Part shown: piece by piece, positions 16,086-22,993 of the stretch
Layout: each line of letters starts with the position of its first letter
How positions within the stretch are numbered: position 1 is the stretch's first letter
Source: CAZRGV01 sp964599655
GTDB taxonomy: Bacteria > Planctomycetota > Planctomycetia > Isosphaerales > Isosphaeraceae
Assembly (NCBI GenBank): GCA_964599655.1
Contig: CAZRGV010000081.1
Location: forward strand, 1 to 28,508
Direction of reading: 5' to 3'
DNA length: 28,508 nt
Translations under genes and position numbers: made by a program
Notes under the pieces: generated by a model
What the model saw: only the letters and a program-made list of their open reading frames with translations
Told to the model about the DNA's origin: nothing
Database searches by the model: none

Positions 16086-17855
16086 TCAAGGCCTGGGACG
16101 GTAGAGACGCAGTTCCGACACGCGGCTGGGCGGACCGGCTGGCCCGCCCGAGCGACCAAACGCGGCCTCCGGATAATGATCGAGCAACGTGGGCAGGTTC
16201 AACTGGTTTTCGACCCGCCGTGAGAGGACCCACCGCGACACGCGCCAGTCGTTCGCCAGATCCGAGACGACGGGCCTGGGCTCGAGCCCCGTATCATCGA
16301 GCGCGGCCGCACCGGGATCGCCTGGCTGGAAAAGGCCCTCGGGCCCATCCACGCGATGGACCGGAACGGGCGACGACATCGAGAGGTAGAAAACCGCCGG
16401 GGGCCTGCCGAGCACTCGAAGCCGACTCACCGGGTTGGACGAGTCCGTCCTCGCCAGGTCCGCCGCGACTTCGGCACACGCCACTCGGAGCGAGTCGCTG
16501 GGATCGAGCAGCCCGGACAGGGGGGCCCAGGGCGTCGACCCTCCCCGTTCGATCACGAACGCGGCGAGCAGGCACGCGACGAGTAGGATCGGGCCCCGAG
16601 CCAATCGTCGCCCGTGCGTCGTCAACTCCGGTTTGGCAACGCTCGCGACAGTGCTCGACGGGTTCGAGGCCGCGACAAACTCGGCGATCAGACCGCCGAC
16701 GATCAACCAGCTTAGCGCATGCAGGGGAAGCCAAAGCCTCGCATAGGGGTGGTAAAAGGGGGTCAACAACGCGAAGACCAGCCAGGCGACGGCAACCACG
16801 CGGGCCGTCGGAGTTCCTCGTCCGAGGACCTTCGGAAGCCTCGAGAGGGACGCCCACCAGGCGGCGCTCGAAGTCAGGCCCAGGACGATCGAGCCACCCA
16901 GGAGCCCTGCTCCGAATCGGAGGCCCTCGCGTTTCGAAGGTCCTCGAACCAGCCGCGGGCCGTTCGAGGCGACGGCGCCTCCCAACCCGCCGAGCAAACC
17001 GGCGATCAGGCCCCAGTTGACCGAGGATTTCAGCCGTCCCGAAAGCGCCGCCTGCTCGGCCATCTGCGTTCGCCAGTGGCGCGTCCAGTCGTCGATTCCG
17101 CCGAGGTAGCTCCGGTGGTGCTCCAGCAGCGCGGCGTAGCCGCCGTGGCGTTCGACGAACTGGTACCAGGGAAAGTAAATCAGCGCCGCGAGCGCGGCGG
17201 CAATGGTCCCGAAGCCGAGGGTCCGAACGATCCGGCCGAGCCGTTTCTCGGAGGTCGAGGCCAGAACGATCAAGGCCGACAGAGCCACGCAAACGCCGGA
17301 GAGGGCCCCATTGTACTTGACGTTCTGGGCCAACCCGACCGCCAGTCCCAACGGCAAGGCGCGGAGCAGGGTTGGGCGATCGAGGAAACGCCCGCCAAAC
17401 CCCAACGCGAGCAGCCAGACGAAGAGAAAGACACTGTCCGTGAGCGCCATTCGTGAGAACGCGACATGGGCCCCCGCCAGAGCCGCCAACGCCGACGACG
17501 ACGCCCCGGCGCCCCGGCCGAACGCTCGACGTCCGATCCAGCCAACGACCGGAATCGTGGCGACCCCCGCGAGCTGCGAGACCAGAATCGGCGGAATGTC
17601 TCCCACCCCGAGGAGCATGTAGAAAACGCCCACGAGCGTGGGATACCCTGGCGGCGCGAACGGGATCAACGACGGGTCAATCCCCGCAAGACCCTTCGGA
17701 GACGCGAACCAGAGACCGGCGAGGGCGTAAATGCCCTCGTCGAAATGAACCAGCCCAAGACGACCGGGCGACCAGAACCGGAGGATCGCCCCGAGGAGCG
17801 TCAACAGCAGAACCAGGACCGCCTCTCGGCGCGCAGGGAGAGCGTGGGACGTCAT
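16086..17855 (-). CDS. Glycosyltransferase family 39 / ArnT-like integral membrane protein
   Basis: A 589-residue inner-membrane protein of the PMT_2 type, which transfers sugars from polyprenyl-phosphate donors to lipid or protein on the extracytoplasmic side. After the first helix (about 12-28) comes FDEGIY (38-43); the acidic pair Asp39-Glu40 is the catalytic signature of this fold. About ten to twelve helices follow up to residue 430. The final 150 residues are a soluble domain with no motif I recognise. Start is ATG 17855. Sixteen bases separate its stop from pncB, suggesting a shared transcript. A TAGAAT -10-like box lies about 20 bases before the start, without a clear -35, and a parS site is 40 bases upstream. 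Acceptor and sugar are unknown. Confidence 0.86.
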   Translation of the reverse strand: MTSHALPARREAVLVLLLTLLGAILRFWSPGRLGLVHFDEGIYALAGLWFASPKGLAGIDPSLIPFAPPGYPTLVGVFYMLLGVGDIPPILVSQLAGVATIPVVGWIGRRAFGRGAGASSSALAALAGAHVAFSRMALTDSVFLFVWLLALGFGGRFLDRPTLLRALPLGLAVGLAQNVKYNGALSGVCVALSALIVLASTSEKRLGRIVRTLGFGTIAAALAALIYFPWYQFVERHGGYAALLEHHRSYLGGIDDWTRHWRTQMAEQAALSGRLKSSVNWGLIAGLLGGLGGAVASNGPRLVRGPSKREGLRFGAGLLGGSIVLGLTSSAAWWASLSRLPKVLGRGTPTARVVAVAWLVFALLTPFYHPYARLWLPLHALSWLIVGGLIAEFVAASNPSSTVASVAKPELTTHGRRLARGPILLVACLLAAFVIERGGSTPWAPLSGLLDPSDSLRVACAEVAADLARTDSSNPVSRLRVLGRPPAVFYLSMSSPVPVHRVDGPEGLFQPGDPGAAALDDTGLEPRPVVSDLANDWRVSRWVLSRRVENQLNLPTLLDHYPEAAFGRSGGPAGPPSRVSELRLYRPRP

Positions 17856-17893
17856 GCCGCCCGATTCTAACCCAACGGTCCTCGTCGAACGAG

Positions 17894-17909
17894 GGTTTCA
17901 CGTGAAACG
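17894..17909. promoter_or_regulatory. parS centromere site
   Basis: GTTTCACGTGAAAC (17895-17908) is a perfect 14-base palindrome identical to the core of the widely conserved bacterial parS. It lies in the 143-base intergenic region between the divergent glycosyltransferase and deacetylase genes, about 3.5 kb upstream of parA. A short 5-bp hairpin (CCTCG and CGAGG) immediately adjoins it at 17880-17894. Confidence 0.92.
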
Positions 17910-17998
17910 CGGCGTTCCGTTGACGAGCCACCGCACGGCCTCATATCGTTCCTGAGTAAGAACCCCCTCGCGGAACAACACGCCGGAGGCCCGTTACG

Positions 17999-18949
17999 AT
18001 GGTCCGTCTCTTCACCGATCCGAAGATGCTCGAGCATGTGCCTGGGACCGGGCATCCGGAGTGCCCCGAGCGGCTCTCGTCGATCCTGCGGCATCTGAAA
18101 CGGACCGGCTTGCTGTTTACCTGCCCGGCAGGAACCGTGCGGCCCGCGACCGATGAGGAGCTGCTTCGGGTGCATTCGCCCGAGCACCTGGCCGCGTTGA
18201 AGGCCGCGGCGGAATCCGGAGGCGGGCAGGTCGAGGCCGACACCTGGGTTTCGCCAGGCTCCGAGATGGCCGCGCGGCTGGCGTCGGGGGCCGCGGTCGA
18301 AGCGGTCTCGGCGGTGGTCGGCGGCGACTCCAAACGGGCCTTCTGCGCCGTTCGGCCGCCGGGACACCACGCACGACCCTCCTCCCCCATGGGCTTCTGT
18401 CTGTTCGGGAACATCGCCGTCGCCGCGGCGGACGCGGTGTCACGGCTCGGCCTGGAGCGCGTCCTTGTCGTGGATTTTGACGTCCATCACGGCAACGGGA
18501 CCCAGGAGATGTTCTACGACGACCCTCGAGTGGCGTTCTTCTCGATTCACCGATACCCGTTCTACCCGGGAACCGGCGCGGCCGACGAGACCGGGACCGG
18601 GGCCGGTATCGGCACGACCCGGAACGTGCCGGTCGCGTTCGGTACGTCGCGACGGCACTATCGTGATGCGTTCCGACAAGCGCTGGAGTCGTTCGCCGAC
18701 CGCGTCAAACCCGAGCTGGTCCTCATCAGCGCCGGGTTCGACGCCCATGCCACCGATCCGGTCGGGAACCTGGGTCTGGAGGTCGAGGACTTCGAGTCGT
18801 TGACCCGCGACGTGCTGGATGTCGCCGAGGTGCATGCCCAGGATCGCGTGGTCAGCATCCTGGAAGGGGGTTACAACCTCCATGTCTTGCCCGATTGCGT
18901 CGAGGCTCACCTGGTCGGCCTGGGGGCCGAGACCGACATCAACCACTGA
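17999..18949 (+). CDS. Histone deacetylase family protein (class II-like amidohydrolase)
   Basis: Bacterial members of this zinc-dependent family remove acetyl groups from acetylpolyamines, acetoin-related compounds or protein lysines. The 316-residue protein has the full set of catalytic residues: HPECPER at 19-25, the His123-His124 dyad in RPPGHHA, zinc ligands Asp161 and His163 in DFDVHHGNGTQ, Asp248 in SAGFDAH, and transition-state Tyr292 in EGGYN. All are intact, so it should be active. ATG 17999 has GGAGG nine bases upstream. It is cytoplasmic. The symporter gene follows after 33 bases on the same strand, so they may form an operon. An exact substrate cannot be assigned; the sequence resembles HDAC-like amidohydrolases and acetylpolyamine hydrolases more than AcuC. 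Confidence 0.93.
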   Translation: MVRLFTDPKMLEHVPGTGHPECPERLSSILRHLKRTGLLFTCPAGTVRPATDEELLRVHSPEHLAALKAAAESGGGQVEADTWVSPGSEMAARLASGAAVEAVSAVVGGDSKRAFCAVRPPGHHARPSSPMGFCLFGNIAVAAADAVSRLGLERVLVVDFDVHHGNGTQEMFYDDPRVAFFSIHRYPFYPGTGAADETGTGAGIGTTRNVPVAFGTSRRHYRDAFRQALESFADRVKPELVLISAGFDAHATDPVGNLGLEVEDFESLTRDVLDVAEVHAQDRVVSILEGGYNLHVLPDCVEAHLVGLGAETDINH

Positions 18950-18982
18950 ACACAATCCGAGTCGATGCCGAGGACTGCCTGA

Positions 18983-20341
18983 ATGAGCGACTCGCCCGGA
19001 CACCGCCGCCGCCCTCGCATTCCGTTCGCGGCGAAGATCCTCACGGCCATGGCACTCGGTCTTCTCGTCGGAGAGATCTGGGGCGACCGGACGGAGCCTC
19101 TCAGCCGGCTCGGGACGGTCATTCTCGACCTGATCAAGGCCCTTGCGGGCCCCTTGCTTCTGTTCGCGGTCCTCGACGCGTTCCTCCGGACCGAGGTCCG
19201 CGCCCGAAGCGGCGGCCTGATGGTGGGCATCTCGCTGATCAACGCCACGCTGGCCGTGCTGATCGGCCTGACGATTTCGAATGTGCTCCAGCCCGGCCGG
19301 GCGCTCAAGACCGAGGACACCGAGGCGTTCGTCCGGGCCTCGGCGGAATTCGAGGCCATGTCGAAGACGGTCGATCCGCACCGGAAGATCGAGTTCTTCG
19401 AGGATTTGTTGCGCTTCATCCCGCGTTCGATCGTCCAGCCGTTTCAGGACAACGCGATCATCTCGATCGTGCTCCTCGCGGTCCTGGCCGGAGCGGCGCT
19501 CCGGAGGGTCAAAACGGAGCATCTCGAGCACGGTCACGGCGGCTATCTCGTGGTCGAAGGCTTTGTGGCCACCGCCTATCGCGCGACCGAGGTGATGCTG
19601 GCCTGGGTCATCCAGTTGATTCCGATCGCCGTTTTTGGAGTCGTCGCGCGAACCGTGGGGAAATATGGCCTGGACCCGCTGAAGGGGCTGGCGGTTTACC
19701 TGGGCGTGGGGATTTTCGGCCTTGCGATCCAGGTTTTCGTCGTCTACCAGAGCTGGCTGGTGCTGGTCGCGAACGTCCCCCTCAAGCGCTTTTGGAACGG
19801 AGCGAAGCAGGCGATCGTCTACGCGATGGGGACCGGCAGCAGCCTGGCCACCCTGCCCGTCACACTTCGAGGGCTCGATCACATGGGCGTCTCGCCCCAG
19901 TCGGCGCGGATGGCGGCCTGCGTGGGCACGAACCTGAACAACGACGGCATCCTGCTGTACGAGGCGATGGCCGTGCTCTTCGTGGCTCAGGCGTGCGGCA
20001 TCCACCTGGAACTGCACGAACAGGTGATCGCGGCGGCCTCGTGCGTGATCGCCGGAATTGGGATCTCGGGCATTCCCGAAGCGGGCCTGATCTCCCTGCT
20101 GCTGGTCTTGAAGACGGTCAAGCAGATTCCCGACGACATGATCGTGAAGGTGGTTCCGCTGCTCCTGACCGTCGACTGGATTCTGGGACGCTGCCGGGCG
20201 ATGACGAACGTCATCAGCGACATGCTGGTCGCGGTGCTTCTCGACCGGTTCGAGCCGCCGAGCTCAGGAACAGCGCCGGCCGAGGCCCCTCGGGATTCCG
20301 AGGAGAGTGACGATGCCACGGAGTCCGTGTCGGCGGAGTGA
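18983..20341 (+). CDS. Dicarboxylate/amino acid:cation symporter (DAACS family)
   Basis: A 452-residue inner-membrane transporter of the GltP/DctA fold, importing C4-dicarboxylates, glutamate or a related solute with sodium ions or protons. The reentrant-loop serine motif reads GTGSSLATLPVTL. The helix 7 signature reads GTNLNNDGILLYEA in place of the common NMDGT, and the helix 8 region reads DWILGRCRAMTNVISD, where many members have DRFRTMxNV. These substitutions at substrate- and cation-binding positions mean the substrate may differ from glutamate or succinate. An insertion of about 40 hydrophilic residues (110-150) follows helix 3. The last 30 residues are acidic and disordered. ATG 18983 lies 33 bases after the deacetylase stop. 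Confidence 0.9.
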   Translation: MSDSPGHRRRPRIPFAAKILTAMALGLLVGEIWGDRTEPLSRLGTVILDLIKALAGPLLLFAVLDAFLRTEVRARSGGLMVGISLINATLAVLIGLTISNVLQPGRALKTEDTEAFVRASAEFEAMSKTVDPHRKIEFFEDLLRFIPRSIVQPFQDNAIISIVLLAVLAGAALRRVKTEHLEHGHGGYLVVEGFVATAYRATEVMLAWVIQLIPIAVFGVVARTVGKYGLDPLKGLAVYLGVGIFGLAIQVFVVYQSWLVLVANVPLKRFWNGAKQAIVYAMGTGSSLATLPVTLRGLDHMGVSPQSARMAACVGTNLNNDGILLYEAMAVLFVAQACGIHLELHEQVIAAASCVIAGIGISGIPEAGLISLLLVLKTVKQIPDDMIVKVVPLLLTVDWILGRCRAMTNVISDMLVAVLLDRFEPPSSGTAPAEAPRDSEESDDATESVSAE

Positions 20342-20360
20342 AAGGGCCCGGAAACTGACG

Positions 20361-20386
20361 AAGGCTGAGCCCAAGGGCCCAGCCTT
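20361..20386 (+). terminator. Hairpin terminator after the symporter gene
   Basis: AAGGCTG pairs with CAGCCTT, extended after one mismatch by GCC with GGC around a CAAG loop. It starts 20 bases after the stop and lies between convergent genes (symporter and tRNA-Glu). There is no T-run, so it may slow or end transcription only weakly. Confidence 0.45.
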
Positions 20387-20409
20387 CTCGTGATCACTCC
20401 CGGTTCTGA

Positions 20410-20484
20410 TGACCCCGACGGGATTCGAACCCGTGTTGCAGGATTGAAAATCCTGTGTCCTAGACCTGACTAGACGACGGGGCC
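20410..20484 (-). tRNA. tRNA-Glu (anticodon UUC)
   Basis: Cloverleaf on the minus strand. Acceptor GGCCCCG pairs with CGGGGTC (one G-U pair). The anticodon stem CAGGA/TCCTG closes the loop TTTTCAA (anticodon TTC). The T arm is ACGGG, TTCGAAT, CCCGT. The discriminator is A and CCA is not encoded. Confidence 0.96.
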
Positions 20485-20505
20485 GCTTGGTCTCGTGCGG
20501 GGTCT

Positions 20506-20535
20506 AATGTATTCGCCAGAGCGGTCCTCGGTCAA
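20506..20535 (-). promoter_or_regulatory. Candidate sigma-70 promoter of tRNA-Glu
   Basis: On the minus strand, TTGACC (20535-20530), 18 bases, TACATT (20511-20506). The -10 ends 21 bases before the tRNA. It has the same -35 hexamer and spacing as the tRNA-Pro promoter. Confidence 0.55.
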
Positions 20536-20679
20536 GATCGGCTGCGAAATGAGAGACCTCGTGTCGCGAGCGGGCGTCGATTTCGGTTCCCGGAGAATCA
20601 GTCGTCGACAAGGACGAGGTCTTGCGAAGGGACGGACCCCTTGTTAGCCTGATCCCCTGCAACGCACGGGGGAGCTTAC

Positions 20680-21254
20680 GTGATGATTCGGATCCTGATT
20701 CTGACGGGCGACGCGGGCGAGTCTCAAGAGATCTACTACGCCAAGTATCGGCTCGAAGAGGGGGGGTGGNNNNNNNNNNNNNNNNNNAGATCGCCGCCCC
20801 GGAGAAGCGCGTGTTTCTCTCGGTGGTTCACGACTTCGAGCCGGGTTTCGACACGTACACCGAGAAGCCCGGGTATCGTGTCCAGGCCGACCTGGGTCTC
20901 GACGCGGTTCAGCCGGAGATGTACCAGGGCCTGGTTCTGCCGGGCGGCCGGGCACCCGAGTATCTGCGGAACCGGCCCAAGGCGGTCGAGATCGTTCGTC
21001 ACTTCGTCGAGACGGGCAAACCGATCGCGGCCAACTGTCACGGCCCGTTGCTGGTGATCGCGGCGGGCGGCGCGACGGGGAAAACCCTGACGTGCTTCCC
21101 GGATCTCGAGCCGGACATCAAGGCCGCGGGGGCCGAGTTCGTCAATCGCGAGGTTGTCGTCGATGGCAGCCTGGTTACGGTGCGCGGCTGGCCCGACAAC
21201 GGTCCCTGGATGCGCGAATTCGTCAAGCTGCTGAAGACGACGAGGGGGGCCTGA
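20680..21254 (+). CDS. DJ-1/PfpI family protein, interrupted by an assembly gap
   Basis: Members of this flavodoxin-like fold include PfpI/YhbO proteases, deglycase-like proteins and chaperones. The N-terminus MIRILILTGDAGESQEIYYA and the segment VAAPEKR-like IAAPEKRVFLSVVHDFE flank an 18-N gap. The nucleophile elbow reads AANCHGPLLVIAAG, with the Cys that defines the family, and LPGGRAPEYL is the conserved glycine turn holding the partner residues. The two halves are in different frames as assembled, so the real gap length is one more than a multiple of three; I treat this as one intact gene. Start is GTG 20680 or ATG 20683, with GGGGGAG just upstream. About 190 residues, cytoplasmic. Enzymatic role unknown. 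Confidence 0.85.
20770..20787. other. Assembly gap (18 N) within the DJ-1/PfpI gene
   Basis: The gap follows a GGGGGGTGG run. The N count is inconsistent with the reading frame on either side, so it is an estimate. Confidence 0.95.
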
Positions 21255-21349
21255 TTCGCGGTGGCTCGCGTTGGGGACGCCCTCGGCGCGTGGACCGAGC
21301 GTCGCGTTTCAACCAAAACGGAACGAAGGGCCGAAAGGTTCGGAAGGAC

Positions 21350-21565
21350 TCAGGATCGACCGGCTTCAGGCGTCACCGTGGGAGCGCCCTCGCTCCGCAG
21401 TTCCTGGTTCCGAATGGCTTCATAGACCTCGCGGCGGTGTACCGTCACATCCTTGGGGGCGTCAATGCCCAACCGAACCTTGTCGCCCCGGATCTCCACC
21501 ACGGTGACCGTGATGTGATCGTTGATAATGATGCTTTCGTTCTTCTTCCGCGAGAGAACCAGCAT
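21350..21565 (-). CDS. csrA: Carbon storage regulator CsrA
   Basis: CsrA dimers bind GGA-containing hairpins in mRNA leaders and control translation, motility and carbon flow. The 71-residue protein matches throughout: MLVLSRKKNESIII, VEIRGDKVRLGIDAPKDV and VHRREVYEAI. Leu4 and Arg44, known RNA-binding residues in E. coli CsrA, are present. The C-terminal tail is about ten residues longer than in E. coli. ATG 21565 has a very strong ribosome-binding site, AGGAAGGAG, five bases upstream. It contains two GGA triplets that CsrA itself could bind. A candidate promoter is at 21681-21708. In other bacteria FliW antagonises CsrA; no fliW or flagellar gene is in view. Confidence 0.96.
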   Translation of the reverse strand: MLVLSRKKNESIIINDHITVTVVEIRGDKVRLGIDAPKDVTVHRREVYEAIRNQELRSEGAPTVTPEAGRS

Positions 21566-21680
21566 CGATTCTCCTTCCTAGAACCGATCACCCGCGCGGA
21601 CAATCGGGGAACCCCGACGTATCCTCACGTTCAGGTAGCATGGTGTCCAGGCCCGCGCCCGGTGTCGGTTATCCATCTTA

Positions 21681-21708
21681 ACTTTAACGATCGTCGGGGA
21701 TTGGTCAA
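21681..21708 (-). promoter_or_regulatory. Candidate promoter of csrA
   Basis: On the minus strand, TTGACC (21708-21703), 16 bases, TAAAGT (21686-21681) in an unusually AT-rich patch. Transcription would start near 21674, giving a leader of about 110 bases. The -35 is the same hexamer as in both tRNA promoters. The spacing is slightly short. Confidence 0.4.
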
Positions 21709-21812
21709 GCGACACGCGGGAAAATTCAACCGACTGGTGCGACCCTGGGGCCGGAATTCGGTTGATTGGCCGGGCGCGAGGGGCGTGGGCCGGGCGCGCG
21801 ATTGACACTCGG

Positions 21813-22550
21813 TCAATCGGACTCGGACGAGTAGCGGCGGTACAGATTCCCGAGTCCGAGGTCGTAAATCTCCGCCTCGATATCCTCGGGCGTGGCGGGA
21901 TGGATCGTCGATCGGAGTTCCTCGATGAGCAGTTCGAGGAACTTGCCGCGCGCGCGTTGCAAGGTCTTTCGATACGCTTCGGGGGAGATGCGGGTGCCGG
22001 ACTGCTGGCTCATTTCCTGGGCCAGTTCCTCAATCGGCGCGTCCGGGTGGCTCACTCGGAGGTGGAGCACGCTGGCGTAACGGTTCTTGGGGGTGGCGGC
22101 TTCGTAGGTTTCCAGGCGCGACCAGACGCGACGAATGATGGTTTCGCGCCAGACCTGGTCGTAATCCTGGTCGGGGACCGAGGGGTCCAGGAGATCGCCC
22201 GGGGGCAGGGGCTGGAGTTTTCGACCTCGAAAATGGTCGACGATCAGGCGGTGCAGGACGGTTCGAAGGTAGTCGCGGAACCGGCCCTTGCTATGGTCGG
22301 CTCCGGCGAGTTTGTGGGTGAGCAGCTTGGTCCAGAACTCCTGAAAGACCTCGTCGGCGAGATTGCGGTCGCGGAGCTTCAGCCGAAGATAGCGCTCGAC
22401 GGCGTCATGGTAGCGGCCGATCAATTCCCGCATGGCGGCCTGGCCGGTTGGGCCTGGGGTGTGCGCGTTGCGGATCGTCGTCCAGCTCGTTTCGAGCGTG
22501 GTTAAGCGATCTTCGGGCAGGGGATCGCGAAGCTCTTCGGAAAAGTCCAT
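21813..22550 (-). CDS. ECF-like RNA polymerase sigma factor
   Basis: A 245-residue sigma-70 family protein. Region 2 spans about 38-110 (RELIGRYHDAVERYL, LADEVFQEFWTKLL, FRDYLRTVLHRLIVDHFRGRK), covering core binding and -10 recognition. A long linker (111-165) precedes a region 4-like helix-turn-helix at about 175-212 (IEELAQEMSQQ, SPEAYRKTLQRARGKFLELL). The C-terminal extension of about 30 residues is acidic. The linker and extension resemble planctomycete ECF subfamilies that often pair with serine/threonine kinases. No anti-sigma factor is adjacent. ATG 22550 is chosen because region 2 follows at a normal distance; it lacks a clear ribosome-binding site, and the gap upstream could hide an earlier start. 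A putative promoter with an operator-like palindrome lies at 22689-22730. Confidence 0.87.
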   Translation of the reverse strand: MDFSEELRDPLPEDRLTTLETSWTTIRNAHTPGPTGQAAMRELIGRYHDAVERYLRLKLRDRNLADEVFQEFWTKLLTHKLAGADHSKGRFRDYLRTVLHRLIVDHFRGRKLQPLPPGDLLDPSVPDQDYDQVWRETIIRRVWSRLETYEAATPKNRYASVLHLRVSHPDAPIEELAQEMSQQSGTRISPEAYRKTLQRARGKFLELLIEELRSTIHPATPEDIEAEIYDLGLGNLYRRYSSESD

Positions 22551-22629
22551 GTTGGCACTTCGTGGCCGTTTGGCCTCGCGTCTGCATTCGGAGGAGAACC
22601 CGCGAGACACCGATTCCGGGGCGTCGGCC

Positions 22630-22678
22630 NNNNNNNNNNNNNNNNNNNNNNNNNNNNNNNNNNNNNNNNNNNNNNNNN
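22630..22678. other. Assembly gap (49 N) in sigma factor leader
   Basis: The gap lies between the putative promoter and the chosen start of the sigma factor gene, so leader structure and start codon cannot be fully judged. Confidence 0.95.
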
Positions 22679-22688
22679 TCCGCGACGG

Positions 22689-22730
22689 GATGACACGCGT
22701 CATCAGAATCGACGGCTTCGCAACTGTCAA
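22689..22730 (-). promoter_or_regulatory. Candidate promoter of the sigma factor gene with overlapping palindromic operator
   Basis: On the minus strand, a perfect TTGACA (22730-22725), 17 bases, TCTGAT (22707-22702). The last three bases of the -10 begin a palindrome with arms GATGAC and GTCATC around four bases (22689-22704), covering the expected transcription start. A dimeric repressor bound there would block RNA polymerase. The identity of any regulator is unknown. Confidence 0.5.
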
Positions 22731-22993
22731 GTGACTCGTCGCGACGCGATGGAGGGTTTTCGGGGCCGCGAGAGTCCCGCGTTGTCGAGGTCGGTGGGAG
22801 GCGTGGTTGCCTCGGATCGAAGGATGCCGATGGCCCGATTAGCAGCCGTGCCACGGGGATCGCCTCGCGGTTGATTTCGCCTTGAAGGTTGAGGAAGATA
22901 CAGAGACCTTGGGCCGACCAATCCGAGCCTTTCCGGTGGGAACGTGCCGCGGACGTCGGGAGGGAGTTGTGACATCGGCCGTTCGCGCAATTC

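Larger units (their letters stand above)
22551..22993. other. Intergenic region between divergent sigma factor and kinase genes
   Basis: About 440 bases containing a 49-N gap (22630-22678), a sigma-70-like promoter toward the sigma factor gene and a 16-base palindrome. The rightmost 250 bases hold no gene or promoter I can support, although the kinase promoter should be there. Confidence 0.5.

Noticed and set aside
21578..21816. Minus-strand frame of about 76 residues upstream of csrA
   Set aside because: It covers the AT-rich promoter-like patch, has no domain or ribosome-binding site, and an equally long frame exists in another phase.
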